This document shows, piece by piece, positions 36,706-48,143 of a stretch of 64,000 bases of DNA. The stretch lies in contig NC_081415.1 in NCBI RefSeq assembly GCF_030272615.1, positions 421,378,757 to 421,442,756 on the forward strand, given 5' to 3'. Both the position numbers and the translations under genes were made by a program. A model generated the notes under the pieces. That model made no database searches. It was given only the letters and a program-made list of their open reading frames with translations, and was not told the DNA's origin. Position 1 is the first letter of the stretch; every line of letters begins with the position of its first letter. This stretch comes from Cryptomeria japonica (taxonomy: Eukaryota; Streptophyta; Pinopsida; Cupressales; Cupressaceae).

Positions 36706-38215
36706 TGTTGGCATTTCAATAGAAAGGAGATTGTTGATATTCATTAGGATATTAAGAAGGATGATAACTACCTTATTAACATTATTTTGTCATTGATGTC
36801 AAGAAATTGATTTTTTGATTCAGTAGGATGTTGCCATATCTTGAGAAGATTGATTTGAAGAGAATTAAGTGGTCGGTAAAAGACACAACAAGAATGTGAT
36901 AAGAAAGGGGAGAAATAAGATATTCAATGGGCAACTATTACCGAGTTAGACAGTGATGAGATCATGATGTTTAGATTATTCTGATATCCTACATATGTTT
37001 TTGATTATAAGGTTAATACTATACTATGTCACCGAGCAAAGAACCTAGTCGGTAAACCCTAAGGAACCTAGTCGGTAAACCCTAAGGAACCTAGTCGGTA
37101 AACCCTAAGGTTATCGATATCAGTTAATGAAGGCGGAATGTCTACCGAGTAAATTTTAGTATTTACTGAGTTGCAACCAAGTTATGACAGATCGTATTGG
37201 ATGAATAAAAGCATTATTTAATGAAGGACAATGATAAGCTGGAGATGTATAAATGATTGGTATGCCACACATAAGTTTGTTAAGGATCTATGGCAATGGA
37301 AGATTGGCAGGAAGATCTACAGCTCATATTGAACCACAATAACCTTGTGCAAGTTCCAAGAAAGGAATGCAAGTCCCAAGGTGAGGTAAAACGTTTTCAG
37401 ATCGAAAGATGCATTGAACCTAGTCAAGATTGAAGATCTGATGGCTAAGATTGATCATGGGAAATGTGATCAAGGAGATTCAGCGGTTAGCAAATTGTTT
37501 ATAAATAAGAAATTATTGATGAACAATGTATGCGAGCAAGTGTAAGCACATGGATGCTACATAGTGATTATCGAGCATAGAAGCTTGAAGACCTGTTTGA
37601 ATAACAGAGTAGGGAGCCCATCAGAGGGACAAGATAAGTCCTATGACAAGATTGTTTTGAGCAAAATAGAATCTGCTTTAGCATTTTAGATGTGAAGTTG
37701 TAGATATATTTTTATTACAGTTATTTTGTAAGTGACAGAAAATCTCTTAATCAAGTGGACTTAACAGTCTTATTTGTAAACCCTCTAGCAAGGTAACATT
37801 ATAAATGAGTGTTTGAAATCCTTTAACAAGGTCAATTCTAACAAAGTGAAGATCCTAACAGATCTGAGGGAAATCCCTTAATCGGGTCACATCTAGCAAT
37901 GTGTTTGTAATCTTTAACAGGATTTGCTTTTAACCGAGCATACTCTAGAAGAGTATATTTCTTAGTGGGTCTGAAATCCCACAGTGGTTTTTCCCTATTT
38001 GGGTTTCCACGTTAAATCTTGTGTTATATGTGTTATGATGATTATGTGTTTATGAGTTTGCATGTTTAGCAGTTTTTGGTTATATTGCTAAAGTATAAGT
38101 TACCGAGGTTGAATCTGTTGATTTTATGGAGGATTAAGTTTGTATGATTCACCCCCCCCTCTCATCTTGTTAGCTATTGGAATCAATTTTTTACATTTAG
38201 AATTAGAACTTAACA
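36706..38215 (+). repeat. C1 3' LTR (1510 bp)
   Basis: Uninterrupted LTR from TGTTGGCATTTC to TTAACA. It contains three tandem copies of a 23 bp unit (GGAACCTAGTCGGTAAACCC, about 37040-37110) where the 5' LTR has one, and lacks about 35 bases present in the 5' LTR. It carries the empty target site of G1 at about 37415-37420. Followed by CCACT (38216-38220). Confidence 0.95.
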
Positions 38216-38544
38216 CCACTTATGCATAATATCAAAATATCTTCAACAAAGCTATGTTGGTGAAACCCTCACCAGATTAATAAACCAGGCTTACCAACAT
38301 ATAAGATAACATCTGATCACCAAATCAATACCAACTGACTAAACATATATCTAAATAGCATGAATAACCGATCTAAGCCAATTCCATAATCCAAAGCATA
38401 CCAGAGTATACCGGATCAACATGATCTTACCAACTAGAAACCAATCATCCTACCGGGATCAACCGGATACCAGTAAATAGCCAAAGCAGCTAGTGTTGAC
38501 ATCAATGACAAAACATCATAATCAATTCCATCAAATTGCCAACA
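38216..38544 (-). repeat. C2 3' LTR, proximal part
   Basis: On the - strand this starts TGTTGGCAATTTGATGG at 38544 and continues after the C1 insertion at 15779. It has the same TGTTGGC start as C1 but otherwise diverges. Confidence 0.8.
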
Positions 38545-38842
38545 ATCTCCCCTTCTGGCATTGATGGCAACACTAGATGTGAAAAATATCCAAGTGCCAA
38601 GAAATGCCAAACAAATCTCCCACACAAGAATATAGCAATGAAGTTCTGATTCACACTCTCCCTGTAGATGATATCACAGTTAAGTTCTACAAATTTCTCC
38701 CCCTAATGTATATAAATCCTTAAGTTTTTCACAAGAATATATCTCCCCCTTTGACATCAATACCAAAGATCTGACATAAATATCAAAGCAAAATCATAAA
38801 CCACTGAATTACAAGACTAACTACTCCCCCTAAGTAGTAGCA
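38545..38842 (-). other. C2 polypurine tract and 3' untranslated region
   Basis: On the - strand AGAAGGGGAGAT directly precedes the LTR at 38544. The rest has no ORF; plus-strand runs of CTCCCCCT (38696-38703, 38744-38752, 38824-38831) are further purine tracts on the - strand, possibly secondary polypurine tracts. Confidence 0.7.
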
Positions 38843-38919
38843 TCACCACATCAATCCATAATGAATAATAGCTCTGATAATGCATAGCGGACTAATGCCA
38901 AATAACAACAATCGGGTTT

Positions 38920-41900
38920 CTACTAGAGGGGCAGAAACCCCTAATCTGTCTCTCAGGTATTCAAATGATTCTTTAGGCAAAGGTTTAGTGAAGATGTCTA
39001 CAATCCGCTCTTTAGTGTTCACATAAACCAGTCTAATTTCATTTTCTTCCACCTTTTCTTTCAAGGAGTTGTATTCGATAGATATGTGCTTTGTCTTAGA
39101 GTGGAATACCATATTCTTTAATATGTCTATAGCAGCAGAGTTATCACAGTGAATAACTACCGGTTCATTGCAATGCACTTTTATGTCCTTTAACATTTTC
39201 TTCATCCATAGAACTTGTGTACAATTAGTAGCAACAATAACATACTCAGCTTCAATAGTAGATAAGGAAGTACATGACTATTTCTTGTTGATCCATGAAA
39301 TAAGTTTCTTTCCAATAAAGAAAGCTCCACTAGAAGTGCTCTTCCGGTCATCAACACCTGCCCAATCTGCATCTATAGATACACATAAAGTAAAGACATC
39401 ATCTTTAGGATACCACAAACCATATTCAGATGTTCCTTGTAAGTACCTAAAAATCCTTTTCACCGCACTCTCATGATTTTCTCTAGGATCACTTTGATAT
39501 CTTGATGCAATGCAAACTACATTCATTATATCTGGTCTAGTCTGATTCAAATAAAGTAGACCTCCAATCATAGACTTGTATCTTGTAGAATCTACCTGTG
39601 TTGATTCATCTTTCTTTGTCAATTTCTCACTTGTAACCATAGGAGTACCAACCGGTTTAGAATTTTCAAGACCAAATTTCTTCAACAACTCCCTAACATA
39701 TTAGTTTGACAGATGCAAATACCTTTATTACTCTGAGTAATCTGCAAACCTAAGAAAATTTTCATTTCCCCAATTATATACATCTCAAATTAATTCTTCA
39801 TATTGTTAGAAAATTCCATGCACAATTTATCCTCACCTCCAAAAATGATGGCATCAACAAAGACCTCAATAATCAATATATCATCATCAGTGACTTTATA
39901 ATATAGATTACTGTCAGCATTACCTTTAGTGAAACCAACTTTTAAAATATGTTTGTCCAACCTTGCATACCAAGCTTTAGGTGCATGTTTCAATCCATAT
40001 AAGGCTTTCTTTAACCTGCAAACCATGTTTTTATCATCTGAAAGTGAAAAGCCATTAGGTTTCTCAATATAAACTTCCTCATCAAGATCCCCATTCAGAA
40101 AAGTACACTTAACATCCATCTGATAAACCTTGTAGTTTTTATGTGCAGCATAGGCAAGAAATAATCTTACAGTTTCAATCCTAGCTACTGGTGCAAAGGT
40201 TTCATCAGAGTCAATTCCTTCCTTCTGAGAATATCCTTTACAAACTAATCTAGCTTTATTCCTCACAAATTGTCCAACTTCATTTAGTTTATTTCTAAAA
40301 ACCCATTTAGTTCCAATAACATTCTTATTTTTAGGTTAGGGAACTAAAATCCTTGTGTTATTCTTTTCTATTTGATCTAATTCTTCTTCCATAGCTTTCA
40401 TCCAACATTCATTTTTACATGCTTCAGTTACTGATACCGGTTCAACTTGAGAGATTAAACATACCTCATCAGCTGCCAATCTTCTTCTTGTCATCACTCC
40501 TTTGTTCTTTTCCCCAATGATCTGATCTTCTGAATGATTCAACCTTACATACCTAGGAGTCTTCTGATTCTTTGTTCCTCTTCCCTGATCTTCAGTTACT
40601 GTTGAATTTTCTGATACTACCAAAGTAACTGGTTCAACATTTTGTTCCGGTAAAGGTGTTACCAGTTTAGTTATGATCATTTCCACTGCCGATTTTTGCT
40701 CATAAGTTCTGATTTGACTTCTATTCAGCTCATCCACCTTGACATTAGTGCTCTCCACAATTCTCTACAATCTTTTGTTATAACATCTATATGCTTTGCT
40801 TTTATTAGAATAACCAAGAAATATTCCATTGTCACATCTAGGATCAAACTTGCCAATGAAATCATCTCTTTTGATATAACATTTACTACCAAAGATTCTG
40901 AAGTACTTAACTGTAGGTGTATTGCCAAACCATAACTCATAAGGTGTCTTACTGGTTTCTCCTTTGATATGAACTTTGTTAAATGTACAAACTGCTATGC
41001 TCATTGCTTCTCTCCAGTAGATATGAGGTAGATTAGCTTCCATCATCATGGTTCTAGCAGCATCCAAGATAGTTATGTTCTTTCTTTCCACAACTCCATT
41101 CTGCTGAGGTGTCCGGGGAGCAGAAAATTGTCTCTTTATTCCATGCTTCTCACAAAAGTTATTAAACTCACCGGATGTGAATTATCCACCATGATTTGAC
41201 CTTAAGCACTTAATCTTCAATCCTGTCTCAGTTTCAACCTTAGCTTTAAAGATTTTAAACTTTTCAAAAGCCTCATATTTCTCCCTTAGAAAAGTAACCC
41301 ACATTATTCTAGAATAATCATCAATGATTAGCATAAAATATCTATCACCTTGAAAACTTTTGATTCTAGCAGGACCACACAAATCAATATGAATAAAATC
41401 AAGAACATCGTTAGATTTATCTTGTATACTCTTAAAAGAGGTTCTAACCTGTTTTCCCATTTGACATTCTTTACATACTGGATTATACAGCTTCACAATC
41501 TTAGGTATATCTCTAACTGCCTTAGTTGAACTGATCTTTACCTTGCAATCAAAATTCACATGACATAGCCTTTTATGCCAAAGCCAACTCTCATCAGTTT
41601 GTGCAATCAAACATGCCTTCTCACCAGAATTCAAATGAAATATATTACCATTTATCTGAGTACCGGTAGTAAACTCCAATCCAAATCTATTAATGATCTT
41701 GCATTTTCCATGCTTGAATTGTAATTGAAATCCCTTATCCACCAATTGTCCTACACTCAAAAGATTATGTCTTAAACCTTCAACATAAAAAACATTATCA
41801 ATATTGTGCTTACCATCTAATGATATGGTTTCTCTTCCTTTGATCATGCATGCTTTGTCATCTCCAAATCTAACCAGTCTGCCATCAAATTCTTGCAAAG

Positions 41901-41935
41901 ATAGAAACTTCCTTTTATCTCCAATCATATGATGT
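38920..41935 (-). pseudogene. C2 gag-pre-integrase, integrase, RT and RNase H
   Basis: From 41935 down: SHHMIGDKRKF (end of protease region; the catalytic D-S-G is lost at the breakpoint), WLWHKRLCHVNFDCK, and integrase with LDFIHIDLCGPARI and KCLRSNHGG (second catalytic D replaced). A stop at 41181-41179 and a rearranged TPQQNGVVERKN part follow. RT (40266-39790) has [18 protein letters not shown], but the catalytic site reads FVDAIIFGG: the second D of VDD is A. RNase H (39360-38930) has SIDADWAGVDDRKST, IHCDNSAAIDILKN and DIFTKPLP. Stops also lie at about 40762, 40333, 39787 and 39275, with frame changes. Confidence 0.9.
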
Positions 41936-41956
41936 GAACATCATAATCAATTCCAT

Positions 41957-43363
41957 CAAATTAAGTGAATTTTATTCATTTAATTATCCTTAATTCTTCC
42001 AATTAATTAAATTAAGATTTAATTAATATCCCTATTCTTTTAAATTGCCCATTAATCAAAATTTGATTAATATTTCCCTTCTTCTATCTAACCATTTTTA
42101 ATTAAATTCACATTTAATTAAAATCCCCCTTCTAGCCATTTTTAATTAAATTTACATTTAATTAAAACCACCCACTTGCAAAATTAAAAATCACATTTAA
42201 ATAAATCAATATTTATTTAAATCTATCAAATGCAAGTTGCAACCAAAATTAAAATAAATTTAATTTATTTTAATTAAATTATTTTTTCCCTCACCCACTT
42301 GCAAAATCCTGCATCTCCCACTTGCCTCCTAAACCTCTTCTAGAGCCTTCTAGATTCTTCTAATCCTATCTTAATTAACCTAATCCATCTCTTAACTATT
42401 TGCACATTCCTTAAGAGAAGTCACTTCTCAAAAATGTCTCGAAGTCTTTGAAATGCATTAAAGGCTTTATGTCATCAACAAGTTAACCTTCAAAGTCTTT
42501 TTAACCATTAATGGTTAACTCAACCCTTCCCACATGGTTAGAGACTTTCTTTCTAACTTAACCCTTATCTAACCCAAGGGTCTCATCAAGCACTTATGGC
42601 TTTGACCCTAGTTATTCTATTAACCCTTGCACAAGAGTTTACCCCTTGCGTAAAAGATTTATCCAATAGATAACCCTAACCTAACCTTAACCCTTACCTC
42701 CTAAGGTAACCTCCATGTCTTCTCAGATATTTAATGCCTCTTATATCTCCTCTCAAGCAATCTCTTGTTGACAATTGTCACCATTTCATTGGTGAAAATT
42801 GTAAACATGGATTGATAACTTTCAATCCTGGCCCTTATTGAGATTATTCAATCTCAACCCTTCATTGCCCTATTTTTCCTATAAATAGAGCTCCCATTCT
42901 TCTTTTTCATAATCCAATTCTTTGTGCATCAAACTTATAGTCTCATTTCATCAAGCATAATTAACCTCTCTTTAATAATAGTAATTAAATCATTTAGTAA
43001 ATATCATGTTAGCTTCATTTTATATGCTAGTTTAAATATCATCATTTTCATGCTAGTTAGCTTCATATCAATATCTTGCATCCTATCATCATCTAGTTTC
43101 ATATCTAAATCATCACTAAGATCTTAGTTGCATTTCCATTTTGATCTTAGAATCATCATTTAAATCTTGTTCTCTAGGTTGTCATCTTGAGGGTCAAGTG
43201 CTCTTCCAAGTGAGGGCCACCTTGAATCTTAGAGATCTTTAGAGATAGAGGAGCATGGAGAGTTTAGATTTATTCAACTTGTTTTGTTTTTTATTTCTAA
43301 CTCTAATGCAATGTTTCATGTGTGTGTTTGAAGTGTTCTTCTCTATTGTAGGTTGATACCACA
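41957..43363 (+). mobile_element. Right piece of gypsy-like LTR G2
   Basis: Begins with a 37-base exact copy of 14855-14891, then continues the LTR. Six AT-rich hairpins (42002-42275) mirror the layout of the G1 LTR. CCTATAAATAGAGC at about 42888-42901 is a TATA box in the right region. The end is placed at CACA (43360-43363) because the next bases, ATTTTT then GGCATA, align with the LTR/primer-site junction of G1. No intact internal region follows. Confidence 0.65.
42002..42275. repeat. Array of six AT hairpins in the G2 LTR
   Basis: Perfect inverted repeats at 42002-42027 (11 bp stem), 42051-42071 (about 9-10 bp), 42096-42123 (12 bp), 42140-42167 (12 bp), 42195-42222 (12 bp) and 42247-42275 (about 13-14 bp), with loops of 1-4 bases. 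C-rich linkers separate them. Stem sequences differ from those of G1. Confidence 0.9.
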
Positions 43364-44830
43364 TTTTTCAGGCATATAGTAGTTATGGCATATCCCTAGA
43401 AATTTATATAAAAAATAATATAGTTTCTATGGACTCACATTTGTTATTGACTATGGCAGTTATGAATATGTTTATGCTATGATGATTGCTCTGTTATTCT
43501 CAGTCAAGATGATGCTTTTGATTCTGGGTCTCACGATAGCCTTTTTTGATATTTCATGATGTTTGCTTGTTTGGGCTGTGAGCTCTAATGGGGCTCTCCT
43601 GGGGTATATATCTGGAAACGATTATTATGCTATTTTTTAATTGAATTATGTCATCTCTATGGGGACCTTACTGAGTTCTGACCTATATAGATGCCACCTG
43701 TAGGTAAGTATATACACATAGGTGGTATTGGTATTGGTATTGGTTAGAAACCTCAGTTTGGTCCGAGCTATGGTTGGCATTGCCCCTTTCTTGACATGTT
43801 CTAGGAGTAGAATATTGTTTTGTGGGTGGTGTAAATGGTTGCCTTTGTTTATATAATGCACTCTCGCCTTTTATGGTTCTATATGTTCTCTTTATATGCT
43901 ATATACTTAGTATCTTGGTAAATCCCAAGAAATCTTGGTCTTGTCAGTTATGGTTATCTTGGATGCATACCAGTATGGTTTCCGAAAAAGAGTTCTTGGT
44001 TATCTAATAGCTCTGGCACTTGATATATGAACTTTACTTTTACAAATAACAACTTATATTCTCATCTTTTGGTCAGGATTATATTTAGATGACTCAGTTT
44101 AAATTAGTTCAGTTCTGCTTATTCTTTTGGTTATCTCTATGGAGACCCTACTGAGTCTTGACTTATATAGATGACATTTGTATAGTAGTATTTACACAGA
44201 TGTTGGTATCTATATTGATCAAAATCCTTAGTTTGGTTCCAGTTTTGTTTGGCTTTGCCCTCCCTCTCTGTCTGGGCTTGGGATATAATACCATAATTAA
44301 GAACTGTAGTTGGATGCTTCTGTTTTATGCAGTACTCTCTTTTCATGGTTCTACATTATATCTAACAGATGGTCTAGATTGTTTGGGAGTTGTTTTTTGG
44401 CTTTTGTTGTGCAGGGAGTTAAATATAGACTAAAGCAAGGAACAATTCTGCACCTTTCCAAGAGGATATTTGGGAGTAGGCCTTGCATACAATGACTTTA
44501 TAAGATAGAGCTCTGTTCAATTCTTGATGTAATGTAGCAAGCAACCAAATTTTACTGAATGAGGAAAATCCCTCAAATTTGTAAATGTACTATTGTATTG
44601 CATATTCTTTTATGGGGCAAGACTAGAGGTTTTCTCCACCCGACTCTTTCCTACTGATGCCCCTAGTGAGCCGGGTTGTAATAGGTTTTCAAAATTAATA
44701 ATTTTTTTTGGCTTTGGCCTTTTACCAATAAAAATAAATAAATTGAAAATTAAAATTACTTGCCTCATATTTGAATAATGTATCTATCAATAACACTAAA
44801 TTTTATGAAAATAAATTGTTTTAATAGTTT
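43364..44830. other. Diverged tandem repeat with a possible LINE-like 3' end
   Basis: Two related segments start TCATCTCTATGG (43651) and TTATCTCTATGG (44131), 480 bases apart and alignable for about 230 bases (ACTGAG..TGAC.TATATAGATG, AGTTTGGT, ATGGTTCTA). No domain can be read. The end at about 44700-44750 (TTGGCCTTTTACCAATAAAA, then A-rich) resembles the 3' terminus of plant LINEs, but no coding part is legible. Confidence 0.6.
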
Positions 44831-45482
44831 TAAATGCTACTCTATTTTTCAATACATACGATCTCCTAAGACCTATTTTCTCTACAAATTCTGAAAAAAT
44901 TAAATGACATAAAAAAAATAAAATAAAATAAGACTTGTAATTATTAAACAAATAAAAAATCTAAACTTAAATTTTAAGAAATAAAGTTTAGATATTCACT
45001 TAATTTCTATTTAAAAGAAAACTACTTATATATTTACAAGATTTTTTGTGTATTTTTTTATATTGGTAATATGTTGATTTTTATTATATTATAAAGAGAA
45101 ACCTACATTAATGGAGAGTCATTAAAGTCATCCACCCAAAACCACCCATCAAAACCCCCATACCACTCAAAACAGAGAAAGGTATAAAAAAACCACCATC
45201 CAACTACTTGCTCAGTCAGCATCCCCCACCCAAATAGCAGTAAACTGAGCATCAAAATCGCTCATTACATGATTGCCATCAACAAAAATACTGGCAATTC
45301 AAAATTAACAACTGTATCTAAAAGTATAAAGATCTCGAACTAAACCTAGGCTATGCAAAAAATGAGCAAGAACAGGGGTACGTGGGAACACTTTTGAATA
45401 AGAGAGGACCATCCTCTTCCACCTTCACCACCGCATCATTTGAAATTCCACCTGAGTTCTTCGCCGCATCTGCCCCTACATT
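44831..45482. other. AT-rich spacer and possible 3' flank of the 45.5-46.3 kb gene
   Basis: 44831-45110 is AT-rich with no features. 45115-45482 has normal composition (CCACCC and CCACCATCC words) and lies just downstream, on the - strand, of the decayed gene, so it may be its 3' untranslated region. No ORF. Confidence 0.4.
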
Positions 45483-46252
45483 CTAGGCTAGGACTAGAGA
45501 AACGTCACTCGCTGCCAAGACCCTGGACAAACTTCTGGTTCTCGGCCTCAACATCCGTCCACATCTCTCGACCTCCCCAACATCCTCTCGTGCCTGACGG
45601 ATAATCTCCTCCAGCTCCAGGATTTGAATATAAAGCTTCAAAGCCTCCCAGTCGCGCGATGTCGTTTCTCGGAACCGAGCCTTCACATTTTCTCTCCTCC
45701 CGAGAAAGGGGATATTCATGCATTTGTTTCGGAGTTCAATCTGCTCCATCATAACTCCCTATGACACATCAAAGCCCCTCCCCAACACAACCCACTCCAA
45801 TAGTGATTCCTCGTTCAATAGGTAATCCTTTGACACAATTGCCTTCATAAATTTCCTAACCTCCTCACATGGGGTGCCCAGTTCTAACCCCCAAGCCATA
45901 ATAAGTGAATATACATCCACTCTTGATCGATACCTATGGTCGATAACCGCCACCTCCTCCCCCAACACCAGCTTCATGACTTCTAGGAACAAGGGTTCCC
46001 TAGATTTAAACATGGTCATCAATTTTTCTCTGGGATTGGACCCTAGAAAATCGGCATCAACTTCTTGGATTTAAGCGTGAAATTAGCCTCCATATCGTCC
46101 GCCACTTGCAAAATCGCCTTCGTCTAACACAAATCTACTCTCTCGATTTCCAACAATCTTTAAACATCTGCATTAGCTGGGCTAACATTCCCAAACTTAC
46201 CATAAATGCAACCCCCACTACCTCTACAAAATTAATTGGCATTAATTGCCAT
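45483..46252 (-). pseudogene. Decayed gene of unknown family
   Basis: A coding-like stretch begins at the ATG at 46252 (MAINAN), with in-frame stops where glutamine codons would fit (near 46236, 46161 and 46126). It continues through VADDMEANFTLKSKKLMPIF, then changes frame near 46048 to GSNPREKLMTMFKSREPLFL and on to GLELGTPCEEVRKFMKAI. TAG at 45759-45761 interrupts it; the same frame goes on through MEQIELRNKCMNIPFLGRR and YIQILELEEIIRQAREDV to a stop at 45483. It is soluble and charged, with no membrane segment. I do not recognise it. It lies 90 bases downstream of a LINE RNase H on the same strand and could be an element gene. Confidence 0.5.
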
Positions 46253-46337
46253 TGTTAGTGAAATTCGCCTAGGCTCGCGCACAGGGGGAGAAAAATTAAA
46301 TTCACACACATCAATCAGGTGGTTGTACTAAATGAAA

Positions 46338-46815
46338 TCAGGCATTCAAATCTTGCCAATGAAATATGTCATCATTCTTGTCCCACCACTTCATCACTCC
46401 TTTATGCAGCTCGCATGCCACGTTAGATAGAGCATCAACTAACTCATTACCACCTCTTCTGATATGGGTTATATGTAAATCCTGAAAGTAACTTAATTTC
46501 GAAATAATCAAGGCAATGAGCTTATTTTGTCTCCAACTCGGGGTTACCCTGTTCATAATTGCATTCACAACAACCTTAGAATCTCCTTCAAGGTGCACCT
46601 TCGAAATCTTCATGTTGATAGCTAACTCCACTACTAATAACGAGACATGCACCTCTGCGTCATTTGGTGCCATCTTGTAGTCTCTGCGCACCCTTAAAGA
46701 GGATCATCCCACTTTCATCTCAAGCAACACATCTCACCCTTGAGACTCTTGGGTTGCCCTTAGAAGCCCCATGAAAATTTATTTTAATCCACCACTGATC
46801 TAGCTTGCACCATGA
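46338..46815 (-). pseudogene. LINE RNase H domain, decayed
   Basis: On the - strand it reads WWIKINFHGASKGNP (about 46795-46750), DESGMILFKGAQRLQ, then from 46691 DAEVHVSLLVVELAI, HLEGDSKVVVNAI and HITHIRRGGNELVDALSN to the stop at 46338. This is the RNase H tail of L1-type plant LINEs. The first catalytic D (normally NFDGAS) is H; stops interrupt at about 46726 and 46692. No RT part is found upstream (higher coordinates). Confidence 0.85.
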
Positions 46816-46869
46816 TTCCCCCTTCTTCCTCTGCTCCTCACCCGAAGGATGAACCCTTGGAAACCCATG

Positions 46870-48143
46870 GATGGGTACAAGATTTTTTTGTTTGCTACAT
46901 AATAGAGATCTAAAAGTTGCACTTAAAAGACATCTCTAATTTTCTTCTTATAGAATTTTGCATTTTACTTGGGTACTTAAAACATAAATTTTCATGCAAA
47001 AATTTACATCTATTCTAGGCATCTAATTATTTTGGTGTAAATGTTCTATAGGTTTTGAAGACAAATGACATTTATCACATAATATATAAGGTAATCTCAT
47101 TTGCATTTTTATCTAGCTATCTTTTAAAAAATTATTCATATTATTGCTTTCAATAATAAGCTAATGCCTCATATCATTATGGTTGGACAATCATGCTCCA
47201 CAAACATAACTTCTAAGACAACATAATTAAAATTAAAATTGATGCATGGTCATGTTGATGTGATTTGAGCGCCAAAAACAATACAAACCAATTAATCAAT
47301 TTAACCCTAATTTTTTGGCCTCAGTGTTACATAAAGATAATCTTATGTTGTACACATAATATAAAGTTAATCTTATGTTGTACACATATTATAAAGTTTC
47401 TGGGGACACCAGTCACTGAGAGTTTGGATAATCATATTCTTGAATATGTCACAACTTGGTTGCCCGACAATATACTTATTTTGATTATAGTGAAACATTT
47501 GTTTGACATTTTAAACGTTTGAAAAAGCCTACATGTTCATGAACTTAATAATACAAAATTTGATATGTTTTTTGAGTTGTCTAGAAGATATCTCAAAATA
47601 GCAACAAATGTAATCAATACAATCCCCCCTCTTAAATTAATTGTTTCCATACATTGTAAAAACATTTCATACTACAAAAACATTTTATACAACTTATTGA
47701 TTTAAGTTACATTTGTTCATATTAAATATCAAGATCAATTCACTTATATTGTAAATAATTACTCTTGACAAAACCAAAATTTTCATTTCTTGCATCTTAT
47801 GTATCCTAAATTTGATTTGATTTTGCAGATCTCATAATGAGGAGAGATCTTTTATTGAAGGAGACATAAATCCCTAGGAAAAATGATGAGATCCACATAA
47901 AACAGTAAAGAATGGGACCCACCTCAGTCCAGCATGAAATGCCAAGATCAACGGTCCTGATTCCAAGAGCACGTTAAACTGTCCGATTTTAAGAACGTGG
48001 CATTTCTGTACGGTGGTTTTGGTGGTGACATGTCGTATAGTAATTTGTCTGCTGTGCCTGCTATTTTCTTCTCTCTGTTCACCCAAATTCTTCTTCTTCA
48101 GTTTTACTGTTCTGTCTGCAACCAACGGTCGTTCTTTTTGAAC
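46870..48143. other. AT-rich spacer
   Basis: No gene recognised. A near-exact repeat AATCTTATGTTGTACACATA occurs at about 47339 and 47370 (31-base period). 47950-48140 is less AT-rich, with a C/T-rich stretch (TTCTTCTCTCTGTTCACCC), and leads into the 1 kb duplication at 48144; it could be a 5' untranslated leader of a lost gene. Confidence 0.45.

Larger units (their letters stand above)
15780..38215 (+). mobile_element. Ty1/copia element C1, full-length but interrupted and decayed
   Basis: Both LTRs (15780-16482 + 31194-31989; 36706-38215), the primer site (31992), gag-protease-integrase-RT-RNase H (32054-36233), the polypurine tract (36694-36705) and a CCACT target duplication are all present. 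Without the G1 insertion it would be about 7.7 kb. The coding region has at least five stops and two frameshifts. It sits in the 3' LTR of C2. Confidence 0.93.
14892..41956 (-). mobile_element. Antisense Ty1/copia element C2, interrupted and 5'-truncated
   Basis: C2 lies on the - strand. Its 3' LTR is 14892-15779 plus 38216-38544, split by the insertion of C1. Its polypurine tract is just outside at 38545-38560 (AGAAGGGGAGAT on the - strand), and its coding region runs from 41935 down to about 38920. The gag gene, primer site and almost the entire 5' LTR are missing: at about 41936-41962 protease-region sequence joins directly to the first bases of an LTR and then to G2 sequence. An internal deletion is the simplest reading. 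Confidence 0.8.
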
